Source: CAVHXA01 sp963639765 | GTDB taxonomy: Bacteria > Bacillota > Clostridia > Oscillospirales > Oscillospiraceae | NCBI GenBank assembly: GCA_963639765.1 | Contig: CAVHXA010000027.1 | Coordinates: 1 to 22,616, forward strand | Direction of reading: 5' to 3' | Length of the DNA: 22,616 nucleotides | Translations under genes and position numbers: made by a program | Part shown: piece by piece, positions 7,072 to 14,846 of the stretch | How positions within the stretch are numbered: position 1 is the first letter of the stretch | Layout: each line of letters begins with the position of its first letter | Notes under the pieces: generated by a model | What the model saw: only the letters and a program-made list of their open reading frames with translations | What the model was told of the DNA's origin: nothing | The model's database searches: none

Positions 7072-8460
7072 TTATTTCCTTTTAATTATGCTAAGTAATG
7101 TTTTACGCATATTCTGATTAACCAAAACAAACAAAACAATGCTCAATACCGAAGCCGGAATAACATAGAAATCTGCCGAAACAACAATCCCCTGTGCAAT
7201 TATTACCATGCAATTTAGAACATATTTTCTAAAGTCAATTTTTATTTTGACATATTTGTTCACATCCATCATTCGCACGGTTGCTAAAATAATGTATGCA
7301 ACAACTGTGCCAATAACTGCTCCCCAAATTCCAACTATCGGTATGAAAATGAAATTTACAATGACATTTACGACCGCGCCTGTAAGTGTTGTGACCATAT
7401 TATTAACGGACTTCTTTAGTGCTGCATAAAGTTGTCCATAATATGAAGAAATCGATGAGAAAACAGCGCTTACCAGTAGCAGAGAAACATAGACCCACGC
7501 CCCCTGAAAATCCTTACTTACATAAAGTGACATAAACGGTTTCACAATCGAGACAATCAGGACACACGCGCCAAATGTAACAAAGGAATACCCTTCAAAT
7601 ACCTGCGCACAGAACTTTGTATCATTTGTCGAATCCATTTCCTTGATAGCAGAAAGTCCCCATACCTGTGAGAAAATGCTTATCAAAACGTTAATTAGTG
7701 ACGGAATTTTTGTCGCAACGGTATATATTCCAAGGGCTACAGCTCCAACCATTGCCTCCAGCATCATTTTGTCCGATGAATGAATAACCCACCATGACAA
7801 ATCGTTTAGTATGAGCGGAGCTGAATACAATACCATTTCCTTAAGAAGTACCATGTCAAGCGGCACGTTCTTTAAATCGTTAACAACACCACCGGCAGCA
7901 ATCGTTAATACAGTTGCCGCTGCCAACGCGATAATATTTGATAGGAGATAACCCTTGACTCCCGTGTGAAAAACAACAAGAAGTAAAATGTTTAATAGTG
8001 CAAGGCATAAAGTTTGCGAAACACTAATTACCGCATAGCTTTTATTTTTATCTTTAACCTTGAGATAGCTTTTTAGCACATTGGATGTGACATTAAGTAT
8101 AATATAAATGCAGAGATACCATTTCCATGCAGCAATGGGTCTATATAGCCCTACCAAGGGGCTTATAGCAGCTGTTACTATGGAGCCGATAAAAGTTACA
8201 ACTAATGCCGCTTTCAGCACAGCAGCAGGTTTTTGGTCCTTCATCAGGCCAAATCTTATCACTGCTTCAAAAATCGATACTGACACAATCGGAATGATTA
8301 GCTGTGCAATCGTAAAGACAAGATCTGCAACACCGTATTCCTCTGTTGTGAGGTAGTTTGTGTAAAGAGGAACCAGGAAGAACAAAATCAGCTTTGATCC
8401 CAATCCACCCAAAGCAAAGATAATCGTATTCTTAAAAAGGATTTTATATTTTTTGTTCAA
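7072..8460 (-). CDS. Wzx-type polysaccharide flippase (MOP superfamily)
   Basis: A 462-residue membrane protein with about 12-14 hydrophobic helices, starting NKKYKILFKNTIIFALGGLG and continuing with FFLVPLYTNYLTTEEYG, the standard opening of Wzx/PST flippases (a GxxG helix, then VPLYTxxLxxxEYG). Such proteins move lipid-linked repeat units across the membrane. No ATG fits this opening; the start is a TTG at 8460 with an AAAGGCGG site 8 bases away, which decides it. The gene lies between LicD2 and LicD1 and close to the EpsG-like polymerase, forming a Wzx/Wzy pair. The region is AT-rich, as is usual for flippase and polymerase genes in capsule loci. The family is clear; the exact glycan is unknown. 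Confidence 0.9.
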   Translation of the reverse strand: MNKKYKILFKNTIIFALGGLGSKLILFFLVPLYTNYLTTEEYGVADLVFTIAQLIIPIVSVSIFEAVIRFGLMKDQKPAAVLKAALVVTFIGSIVTAAISPLVGLYRPIAAWKWYLCIYIILNVTSNVLKSYLKVKDKNKSYAVISVSQTLCLALLNILLLVVFHTGVKGYLLSNIIALAAATVLTIAAGGVVNDLKNVPLDMVLLKEMVLYSAPLILNDLSWWVIHSSDKMMLEAMVGAVALGIYTVATKIPSLINVLISIFSQVWGLSAIKEMDSTNDTKFCAQVFEGYSFVTFGACVLIVSIVKPFMSLYVSKDFQGAWVYVSLLLVSAVFSSISSYYGQLYAALKKSVNNMVTTLTGAVVNVIVNFIFIPIVGIWGAVIGTVVAYIILATVRMMDVNKYVKIKIDFRKYVLNCMVIIAQGIVVSADFYVIPASVLSIVLFVLVNQNMRKTLLSIIKRK

Positions 8461-8486
8461 TATAGCCGCCTTTCTTGCTCTCTCTT

Positions 8487-9344
8487 TTATTTATGCTGAA
8501 GATCATAGTCTTGGTAACTCATCTTATCACTTGCATAAATAAACCCATGCACTTTTCTCTTTTCCTCTGGAGGCAGTTGCATATAATCTCCATACATTTT
8601 TGTCAGAATCGCATCATAGTCCGCCGGCATATATAATGTCGTATCCTCAAATTTCATCAATTTTCGATGGTCAAATACGTTTAGGGGCATTTGGAACTGT
8701 ATGATGGCATTCGTTTCGCAGTACATATCACCGATATAATACGCACTTGCATCTTCCTTCGCCACAGAAAGTGCATTCTTCTGCGTGATCGAGTAATAAA
8801 AATCCTGAGGCANNNNNNNNNNAAACATTAGCATACCAATCTTTGCAGGCAAACCACGTTTTGTATGTAAAAAAGGGCTTAAAGATTGCATTCGACCTGA
8901 TTGGCCTAAGAAGAAGTTAGATGCCTGAATTCTTTTCAGTTTTTTCTTATCCTCTGGAACATAGAATGCTGGAAAGACGTCAATATAAATTGGCTGATTG
9001 AAATAATGCTTGAATGGGTATTCAAAGATAGCACAGCTCTGCTTTTTTATGAACTTCGCAAACGGATAACTATATCTGGAAATAGTTTCAGGGTTAAACA
9101 CCATATATTCCGGATTCGCAACCGTGTTTGCTATCTCATTAAACCTACAATAATCTTCCCAAGGCATAACAACATCAATGTCATCGTCCCAAGGTATAAA
9201 GCCACCATGACGAACACAGCCAATCATCGTTCCAAAAGCAAGGACATAACGTAGTCCATTTTCTTCACAGATTCTATGAAACTCTTTTACGAGTTTAAGT
9301 TCTGTTTCTTGCAAAACCTGTAGCTGACTTTTTCTTTCTGTCAT
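8487..9344 (-). CDS. LicD-family phosphotransferase (LicD2; 10 N inside)
   Basis: A 285-residue LicD protein of normal length. VLAFGTMIGCVRHGGF then IPWDDDIDVVMPWEDY (about residues 35-65) is the catalytic core; IYIDVFPAFYVPED and YGDYMQLPPEEKRKVHGF are the conserved middle and C-terminal blocks. It would transfer a phosphodiester-linked ligand to a glycan at the inner membrane face. The ATG at 9344 has a GAGGAAG site and is preferred; an in-frame ATG at 9356 overlaps the stop of the polymerase gene as ATGA and would give four more residues. Ten N (8813-8822) hide about four residues without disturbing the frame. Its central region differs from LicD1 and LicD3, so the three probably use different acceptors or ligands. 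Confidence 0.9.
   Translation of the reverse strand: MTERKSQLQVLQETELKLVKEFHRICEENGLRYVLAFGTMIGCVRHGGFIPWDDDIDVVMPWEDYCRFNEIANTVANPEYMVFNPETISRYSYPFAKFIKKQSCAIFEYPFKHYFNQPIYIDVFPAFYVPEDKKKLKRIQASNFFLGQSGRMQSLSPFLHTKRGLPAKIGMLMFXXXXPQDFYYSITQKNALSVAKEDASAYYIGDMYCETNAIIQFQMPLNVFDHRKLMKFEDTTLYMPADYDAILTKMYGDYMQLPPEEKRKVHGFIYASDKMSYQDYDLQHK
8813..8822. other. Assembly gap (10 N)
   Basis: Ten unresolved bases inside the LicD2 gene; the frame continues correctly on both sides if the size is right. Confidence 0.95.
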
Positions 9345-9352
9345 ACTCTTCC

Positions 9353-10444
9353 TCATTTCATAAACAGGTATGGGACAACACCGTCCCACTCAGGTCTAAA
9401 CACAAATGTTATCACCATGTATAATAACGACAACAAGAAAATACTACTCTTAAAAATGATTCTGTTATTATTTCTCATGGGAACCTCGGTAAAAGCAGAG
9501 GCCCATAGAATCGTATATATAGAGACTACACCTGTAAGCCTTCCCCATATTGTCATTTTCATCGACATTGTACTTGTTACAACTGAAATTGCCATCATAA
9601 TTAAGAAAAAACTATCGGTTTTAGTTAGTTGCCTGTTTTGTAGATATAACACACCGGCAAGCATAAATACTAATCGTATCAACATATTAAAAAAAGCTGC
9701 AAAATAATTTGAATTTGACCAAGTGCCAGAAAAGTAATGCACATACTGCGGCAAAATAAATCCTACTACCTTCATTGCGACTCCATAGAAAACAAAGAAG
9801 AATAATGAAACGACTACCGTGTATTTGAATATTCTGGTAGTTGACCGGAGTTCCTTCCAGCGTACCCCAGGCCAAATAAACAGACTAAATGGGATTATTG
9901 CAATAATAGACGCACTGTGAAAAGAACAGGCTATTAAAATAAACAAAAGCGATTTTACGACCAACCGCTTTGTTAACACTTTATCGATATCTAAAAAAGC
10001 CCAGCAAATAAATGCCGTTGCCAATGCCTGTCTCATACCAGTCATTTGAAAGAAATAATATTTTAACGTAATATATAATAAAGTGCTTAATAATGGTGAC
10101 TTTGAGTATCTGTATATTAGCAAACATACCATACCTACGCAAATACCGCTAACTACGAAAAACAGGAATGTGGGCGATTGTGAGATTGAATGAACCGCTT
10201 TTAGAAAATATAAAAATCCCTTCTCATAGCGTAACTCATCAAAGTCAAAATAGTCGATATATTTAAAGATGGTAATGTATTCCTCTGAATCGACTCCAAC
10301 CGATACATCTCTTAAACCAGACAACATGAACATTAATAAAAAAGAAAAATACAAAAAAATTTTCTTACGTTGCATGGTTACACTAGGCTGGAAAATCCCC
10401 CCCAAAAATATGATAAAGCTTATCATTAATAAGTATGGTGTCAT
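9353..10444 (-). CDS. EpsG/Wzy-like polysaccharide polymerase
   Basis: A 363-residue protein with some ten hydrophobic helices. SGLRDVSVGVDSEEYITIF is the EpsG-family signature (a G-x-R-x-x-x-V-G-x-D-T/S-x-x-Y pattern at about residues 43-60), and MTGMRQALATAF (the RQ helix) and CSFHSASIIAI (FH helix) are further conserved blocks. EpsG/Wzy enzymes join flipped repeat units on the outer membrane face. The ATG at 10444 follows GTGAGGATG, with a hairpin just before the ribosome site. The coding strand holds a G7 run at codons 14-16, in frame as given. The stop overlaps a possible start of LicD2. Neighbours are a glycosyltransferase upstream and flippase downstream. Confidence 0.88.
   Translation of the reverse strand: MTPYLLMISFIIFLGGIFQPSVTMQRKKIFLYFSFLLMFMLSGLRDVSVGVDSEEYITIFKYIDYFDFDELRYEKGFLYFLKAVHSISQSPTFLFFVVSGICVGMVCLLIYRYSKSPLLSTLLYITLKYYFFQMTGMRQALATAFICWAFLDIDKVLTKRLVVKSLLFILIACSFHSASIIAIIPFSLFIWPGVRWKELRSTTRIFKYTVVVSLFFFVFYGVAMKVVGFILPQYVHYFSGTWSNSNYFAAFFNMLIRLVFMLAGVLYLQNRQLTKTDSFFLIMMAISVVTSTMSMKMTIWGRLTGVVSIYTILWASAFTEVPMRNNNRIIFKSSIFLLSLLYMVITFVFRPEWDGVVPYLFMK
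10397..10403 (-). repeat. G7 tract near the 5' end of the polymerase gene
   Basis: Seven G on the coding strand encode the two glycines in FLGGIF after a run of T. The frame is intact at this length; loss or gain of one base would stop the polymerase very early. Confidence 0.5.
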
Positions 10445-10456
10445 TTTTTCATCCTC

Positions 10457-10485
10457 ACATAAAACTGACTGCCTCAGTTTTTATG
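10457..10485 (-). other. Intercistronic hairpin before the polymerase gene
   Basis: AAAACTGA and TCAGTTTT (10461-10481) enclose a 5-base loop, and the stem extends to ACAT/ATGT with one bulged base. On the minus strand the ribosome site GTGAGG follows at once. No T run, so it is an RNA-processing or translation-control candidate rather than a terminator. Confidence 0.45.
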
Positions 10486-10500
10486 TAGTCATTGTCTATG

Positions 10501-11589
10501 TTATAAAGCTTTGTAATAATTAAGCAGTCGCTCACCGGCCCCTTTATTTGAACAACTACTCTGATTTACTTTTGAATATGCTCCATTTCGATCAAGCTGA
10601 TTCTCCATCATTTTTTCAAGAACTACAGCCCACTCACTAGTACTCTTTTCCAAGGGCATAAAAACGACATTTCCAGTCACATCTACTTCCATTGGCAATC
10701 TATCGGAAACCAGACATTGAAGTCCCGCCGTTTCTGCTTCCAGACACGCAAGCCCAAAACCTTCAAATATGCTCGGCATAAAAAACAGATCTATGGCCTG
10801 ATATAAATTTGAAACGTCTCCGCGTCCACCAAAAAGCTTTACTCTATCATGAAGTTTTTTCTCATCTATATATTTCTTTACCTCTGAGTCTAATTCGCCA
10901 TTTCCAATCCACCAATACTCCACTTCTGGGTGCTTCAAAAGGACTTGTTCCACTACATCGATTGCAAAGAATGGATTTTTTGCATAGGTAAGCCTACCTA
11001 CGGTTGCTATTACATATTTATTCTGACATTGCTCTTTTTCCCTTGTCTGAATACGTGTTGCCATATTAAACTGAAATTTATCCACATCGATTATATCCGG
11101 AATTTTTTCAAACTTTCGGTTTCCAAACATTTTTCCCCCAGCATCAGTTGAACATGCTGCAAATCGATTTGATGTCACTATTAATAGAGGTAAAAACAAT
11201 CGATTCCGAAATTCGCGCTTCCCGTCTTCGCCTAGCTTTGTGCTATGAGAGTGAAGTATTCTATATTTAACGTCTTTAACCCCAGCTAGCATTAATGGCA
11301 ATGTAATCAACGAACTATTATCATGAATTACATCGTATTGACCCGCTCTAATTATTGTCTTGCACTCTCTATAATGTTTAAAAAGGTTCTTTACTGAACT
11401 GACATAAAAAACAGAATCTCCATTACTCTCTATTTCATCAATATATGGGGTATCAATCCTCTTATAGCATATAAAATCCATTTTAACTTGAGTATGGTCA
11501 ATACTCCTATAGTAATTCATTGCAAAACTCGCAACACCGTTTGCTACACGCAGATTTGGTACAACCATCAAAACCTTTAATCGCTTCAT
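10501..11589 (-). CDS. GT4-family glycosyltransferase (EpsF-like)
   Basis: A 362-residue GT-B glycosyltransferase. The N-terminal half opens LKVLMVVPNLRVANGVASFA, the acceptor-side Rossmann domain with the glycine-rich NGV/A turn, and contains YDVIHDNSSL and RILHSHSTK. The C-terminal half has VATVGRLTYAKNP-type text (IATVGRLTYAKNP), WWIGNGELDSEV, and the catalytic-nucleotide motif MPSIFEGFGLACLEAETAGL, the EX7E of the GT4 family. Retaining transfer of a sugar from a nucleotide donor to a lipid-linked glycan in the cytosol is expected. It resembles EpsF of exopolysaccharide loci, usually adjacent to EpsG, as here. The ATG at 11589 follows GGGAG. Donor sugar unknown. Confidence 0.9.
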   Translation of the reverse strand: MKRLKVLMVVPNLRVANGVASFAMNYYRSIDHTQVKMDFICYKRIDTPYIDEIESNGDSVFYVSSVKNLFKHYRECKTIIRAGQYDVIHDNSSLITLPLMLAGVKDVKYRILHSHSTKLGEDGKREFRNRLFLPLLIVTSNRFAACSTDAGGKMFGNRKFEKIPDIIDVDKFQFNMATRIQTREKEQCQNKYVIATVGRLTYAKNPFFAIDVVEQVLLKHPEVEYWWIGNGELDSEVKKYIDEKKLHDRVKLFGGRGDVSNLYQAIDLFFMPSIFEGFGLACLEAETAGLQCLVSDRLPMEVDVTGNVVFMPLEKSTSEWAVVLEKMMENQLDRNGAYSKVNQSSCSNKGAGERLLNYYKAL

Positions 11590-11599
11590 CTGCTCTCCC

Positions 11600-11803
11600 T
11601 CATACTAAGCTCCTGCTGTACCGCGTCACATAACCGCTGATTAGGATAAACAGCGGCATTTGCAGCGACCAAACAATATTGAAGAGAAAGATCTCCTCCA
11701 CGCCAGTCGTGCATCCGGTCATCGTATGCCCCAGTACAACCAAAAGCATTGCTATGCCTCGCATGATATCAACAAACTGATTTCTGTTCTCTGATTTAGT
11801 CAT
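11600..11803 (-). pseudogene. Acyltransferase-3 family remnant (N-terminal part only)
   Basis: Only 67 residues remain of a family usually 330 or more long. FVDIMRGIAMLLVVLGHT is the diagnostic first helix with the RGIA and catalytic GHT motif, and QMPLFILISGYV is the start of the second helix. Then the protein ends SRSLV and stops, 10 bases before the glycosyltransferase start. The end is abrupt: the following GGGAGAGC serves as the ribosome site of the next gene. OafA/WecH-type proteins O-acetylate glycans with ten or more helices, so this piece cannot be active alone. A deletion that fused the gene end to the next gene is the simplest reading. It starts one base after the phosphodiesterase stop. 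Confidence 0.75.
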
Positions 11804-11804
11804 A

Positions 11805-12464
11805 CTACCCCTTTTTCATTGTCCTCTTTAACCGAGAACAAGACTCTTTCGCCAAATTTGTGGTCACGCTTACTGCTCCTTGCAGCTCCCAATCTTCGAT
11901 CAATTCAATATTGTCAACCGTCCATACGGATAATCCAATTTCGGTGGTCTTACATTTATTTATCAGCGTCTCATCGCATACTCTATAGTCAATGTTAATC
12001 ACATGATAGCCCGCGGCATGGCACTTAAATATCAATTCATTCCAGTCTGCCGCGGATATGTCACTCTTTTCATAAATCCCGGACAACAACTCTTCTGCAT
12101 TGATAAATACGTTGATACATGAATGATCCTTCATAAAGTTCATGCAGTCGGTAATCGATCCGGTGAAAATAATTCTATTTCGGATTCCGTACTTGTCGGC
12201 ACATTCCAGCACAGCTTCTTCCAGACCGTATTCTTTCAAATCACAGTTGATGACTAGGCTTTTTTCCAACAAAAATGCAAACGCTTCATCAAGCGTCAAG
12301 CGCGGTTGTTCTCTTATCTGGTCATGAGTCAGGAGAAGTCGTCCGTCCTTGCTTCGCCGTATATCTATTTCCAGCGCGTCTATCGGAAGAGAAGAAGCAA
12401 ACTCCAGATATTCCATCGTGTTCATCCTGGTTCCGTTGCAGCCGGAATGTGCTGTAATCATCAT
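11805..12464 (-). CDS. Glycerophosphodiester phosphodiesterase (GDPD/UgpQ-like)
   Basis: A 219-residue TIM-barrel phosphodiesterase. MMITAHSGCNGTRMN holds the first catalytic histidine in AHSG, ALEIDIRRSKDG gives the E-x-D metal ligands, and LLLTHD the second histidine; the late WTVDNIE is another conserved strand (WTVD/N). GDPDs split glycerophosphodiesters such as glycerophosphocholine into glycerol-3-phosphate and an alcohol. The frame is open 18 residues further upstream but that part lies inside the previous gene; the ATGs at 12464 and 12461 follow AAGGA and both fit. No signal peptide is seen, so it is cytosolic. In enterobacteria UgpQ belongs to the UgpABCE importer; here too an UgpC-like importer lies four genes upstream. 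It could free choline, ethanolamine or glycerol-phosphate for the LicC/LicD pathway (inference). Confidence 0.85.
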   Translation of the reverse strand: MMITAHSGCNGTRMNTMEYLEFASSLPIDALEIDIRRSKDGRLLLTHDQIREQPRLTLDEAFAFLLEKSLVINCDLKEYGLEEAVLECADKYGIRNRIIFTGSITDCMNFMKDHSCINVFINAEELLSGIYEKSDISAADWNELIFKCHAAGYHVINIDYRVCDETLINKCKTTEIGLSVWTVDNIELIEDWELQGAVSVTTNLAKESCSRLKRTMKKG

Positions 12465-12471
12465 GTCCTTA

Positions 12472-13873
12472 CTACACTCCGTTCTCCTGTTCACTGTCTG
12501 GAAATTGTGTATTGCCAATTTCGAGTGCCTTTTTTAGATAATTAAGCGACTCCACCCTCATGCGCTGAATCACTCGATCCGTTTCGGCAAAATCGATTTC
12601 TTCATCAATGCCCTTCTCATCCTTATCTTTTACTATCCGACCTAAAAGGCCAAATTCATCTAACAAATCATGCGATTTGATGCTCGTTCTTCCCCGCTCA
12701 AATGAGAGAAATTTTTTGTGGAACATCAGCGAAAATACACTACAGTGAAATGAGTTGGTTAAAACATAAGTAGCATACCTCAGCCTTGCCAAAAATTCCG
12801 CAGGGCCGTCTGCCGTACAGTTTTCACCGTATTCATTCAGTTCTGGATACTTCGTTGCAAAGAAGTAAAGTGTCATTCCTTTTTCTTTTGCCAACTTCTT
12901 CGCATATTCTGCCATGAAATCGTTGCGATCAAGTAAGTAAACATATATATACTTTCCACCTTCCGTGGGCTTGAACGAAGACTCGGCAAGCATATCATCA
13001 TATTGCTCCGGTAGATATAAAAACGCAGGATCGCAGCAATTAGCAATCGGTTTTTCTGTAAGCATCTGAAGATACTCGATATTTGTCTTCTCACGCACGG
13101 AAATGCAGTCGATACTTTTCAGACCATCGGCATAACGGTTCTTCAATTTCTCTAATACATCATTAGAGGAATCTGTGCTTGCCGCATAAGAGATACGCTT
13201 GATTCCTTCTGCGAAACGGAAGAAGAACACGTCTCTCTGAAAAGTAGTGATTCTCTTAGGGTGCCATACTACATCGCTGCCCACGATAAGCGCTTTCCAA
13301 CTTGTTCCATCATAAAAGTCCTGAGGCTCTCTATAAGTATCCGACAGATGTAAAAACCTCGCATGAAACTGCTGGAAACGTTGTTTGCGCACCATCCTTG
13401 CTTTGGTCATTGTTCCTTTGTCCTCCCGGAAGATTCTCCGAAAAGCTCCACGGATACAGTTCAACCAGCCATTATTCATTTTTACGACATATGGAATGTA
13501 TCCAATTTTAGAACCCTGATACTTCGGCGAATAATCTATTGTAACAGTGCTTATACCCCCCCCCCGCGAGATTCTGGACGGTATCCTGCAGCACAATTGC
13601 CGCGATAGAAGCCCCGTAGTTCATAGTATTCTGAAGATTCAAAATACCAATATGGGGAATGGATTTTTCCGCAGCTATCACCTGATTTCTCTGCCGAACA
13701 GGGCAAACAGACAGGCATCTCTTGCATCTGACGCAAATCTTTCTATCGATTTTCGGATAAAGAAACCCTTCGTTATCCTCTGTCATAGTGATTGCTTTCT
13801 TTGGACAGACAGACATACAAGCGGAGCAACCGCAACATTCACTCTTGTTTTCAAAAAGAATTATCTCATCCAC
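12472..13873 (-). CDS. Ferredoxin-polysaccharide pyruvyltransferase fusion, frame broken at G10
   Basis: The GTG at 13873 (GGGGTGA site) opens a frame whose first 60 residues are a two-cluster ferredoxin: CCGCSACMSVCP and CVRCKRCLSVCP, each CxxCxxCxxxCP. Then HIGILNLQNTMNYGASIA begins a pyruvyltransferase domain (usual form: GI-x-x-x-x-N-YGA). The frame leaves the family at a G10 run (13556-13565) and stops at residue 121. From the same run another frame continues with STVTIDYSPKYQG, ALIVGSDVVWHP, SYAAS and LTNSFHCSVFS, all typical of the rest of the domain. With G9 (or G12) the two join to 466 residues. Pyruvyltransferases attach ketal pyruvate to sugars from phosphoenolpyruvate; a fused ferredoxin is odd. 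It directly follows an FrhB-like gene that lacks a ferredoxin part. As assembled it is off. Confidence 0.85.
13556..13565 (-). repeat. G10 tract in the pyruvyltransferase gene
   Basis: Ten uninterrupted G on the coding strand, at codons 103-106. G10 gives a premature stop at residue 121; G9 or G12 keeps the frame with AGGG-ISTVTIDY. Position and length are typical of slipped-strand contingency tracts. Confidence 0.8.
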
Positions 13874-13880
13874 TTATCCG

Positions 13881-14831
13881 TCACCCCAGTCTCAACATTT
13901 TTTTGACCGCATTTTTAGCTGCCTGCTTGTGATTGATGCCATACTTTTTTACTATGCCGGAAAAACGCATTAACTCATAGTCCTCCCAGAAGTGAGAGCG
14001 GCCAGAGGGTAATTTGTAATTTCCCTGCAACGCTGCTTGCATACTGTTGGAACAGCGGAATGTCTCCACGGAGAGCATTTTAGAGGCTTTATTGAACAGC
14101 CTCGATCCTTTATCTGAGTTTACCAACACAAGTGAAACACCTTTGTTATCATTAAAACTACTGTCGAGGCTGTCAATTCCCCAATAATCGCCTATGGTTA
14201 TATCTGCATATCGATCTATCCTTTTGTACGGACATTGAAAGCAAGAGAGCCGAAGAATATTGTGTCCATAGAAGAGGGTGGTATAAACTTTTGAATCCTT
14301 TTCGCTATTGTCTCCCATCCTTACCGTTTCTACGTGATCCTTCCAGCCATATTTCACCTTATTTCTAAAATCGATTGCTGTAATCTTTTCTCCCTTTCCC
14401 ATATAAGTCAGGTAATCCCTGTACACCCGTGGGGAAGGTGCCCCGTGGCAGAGAATTTCAAGAGCAATCAATTGATCTGTTGGCGTACTTGTTGCTTTCA
14501 AAAAGTTCTTCAAGCCATCTATCTGGCACGGGGTACCGCTAAAGAGAACGACCCGCCCATTTTCCAAATCACTTTTGCAATCATGAAATGTGCTACCAAC
14601 GTTGCTTTGGACATACTTTGACCCACGGAATGTATCCCGTTCCGCCTTCGTTTCCGCTCTGGCATGAACAGCATGAAGCCGGTCATCCAATTTCACTCCA
14701 TAGACTATTCCACCAGCATCAAGCACAATGTCCGTTAATGCGGTAAAGACGCCGCCAGAACGCGAGGCCATGCGGATATTCTCGTCCTTATGCTTAACTG
14801 CATATACATTTTTATCTGCCAAAGCATTCAT
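13881..14831 (-). CDS. FrhB/FdhB-like (F420 hydrogenase beta-subunit family) protein
   Basis: A 316-residue protein of the coenzyme F420 hydrogenase/dehydrogenase beta-subunit family. SRSGGVFTAL near residue 25, RGSKYVQSNVG, FSGTPCQIDGLKNFL, CHGAPSPRVYRDYL, CFQCPYKRIDRYADITIGDY follow in the family's normal order. The family binds FAD and an FeS cluster; members in capsule loci have no proven role but are often next to pyruvyltransferases. Most of these have an N-terminal two-cluster ferredoxin; here it is missing and sits on the next protein instead, 7 bases downstream. The ATG at 14831 follows GGGAG. F420 itself is not expected in Firmicutes, so another flavin-linked reduction is likely (inference). 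It might modify a sugar or serve the pyruvyltransferase. Confidence 0.82.
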   Translation of the reverse strand: MNALADKNVYAVKHKDENIRMASRSGGVFTALTDIVLDAGGIVYGVKLDDRLHAVHARAETKAERDTFRGSKYVQSNVGSTFHDCKSDLENGRVVLFSGTPCQIDGLKNFLKATSTPTDQLIALEILCHGAPSPRVYRDYLTYMGKGEKITAIDFRNKVKYGWKDHVETVRMGDNSEKDSKVYTTLFYGHNILRLSCFQCPYKRIDRYADITIGDYWGIDSLDSSFNDNKGVSLVLVNSDKGSRLFNKASKMLSVETFRCSNSMQAALQGNYKLPSGRSHFWEDYELMRFSGIVKKYGINHKQAAKNAVKKMLRLG

Positions 14832-14846
14832 TGAATTATACTCCCG

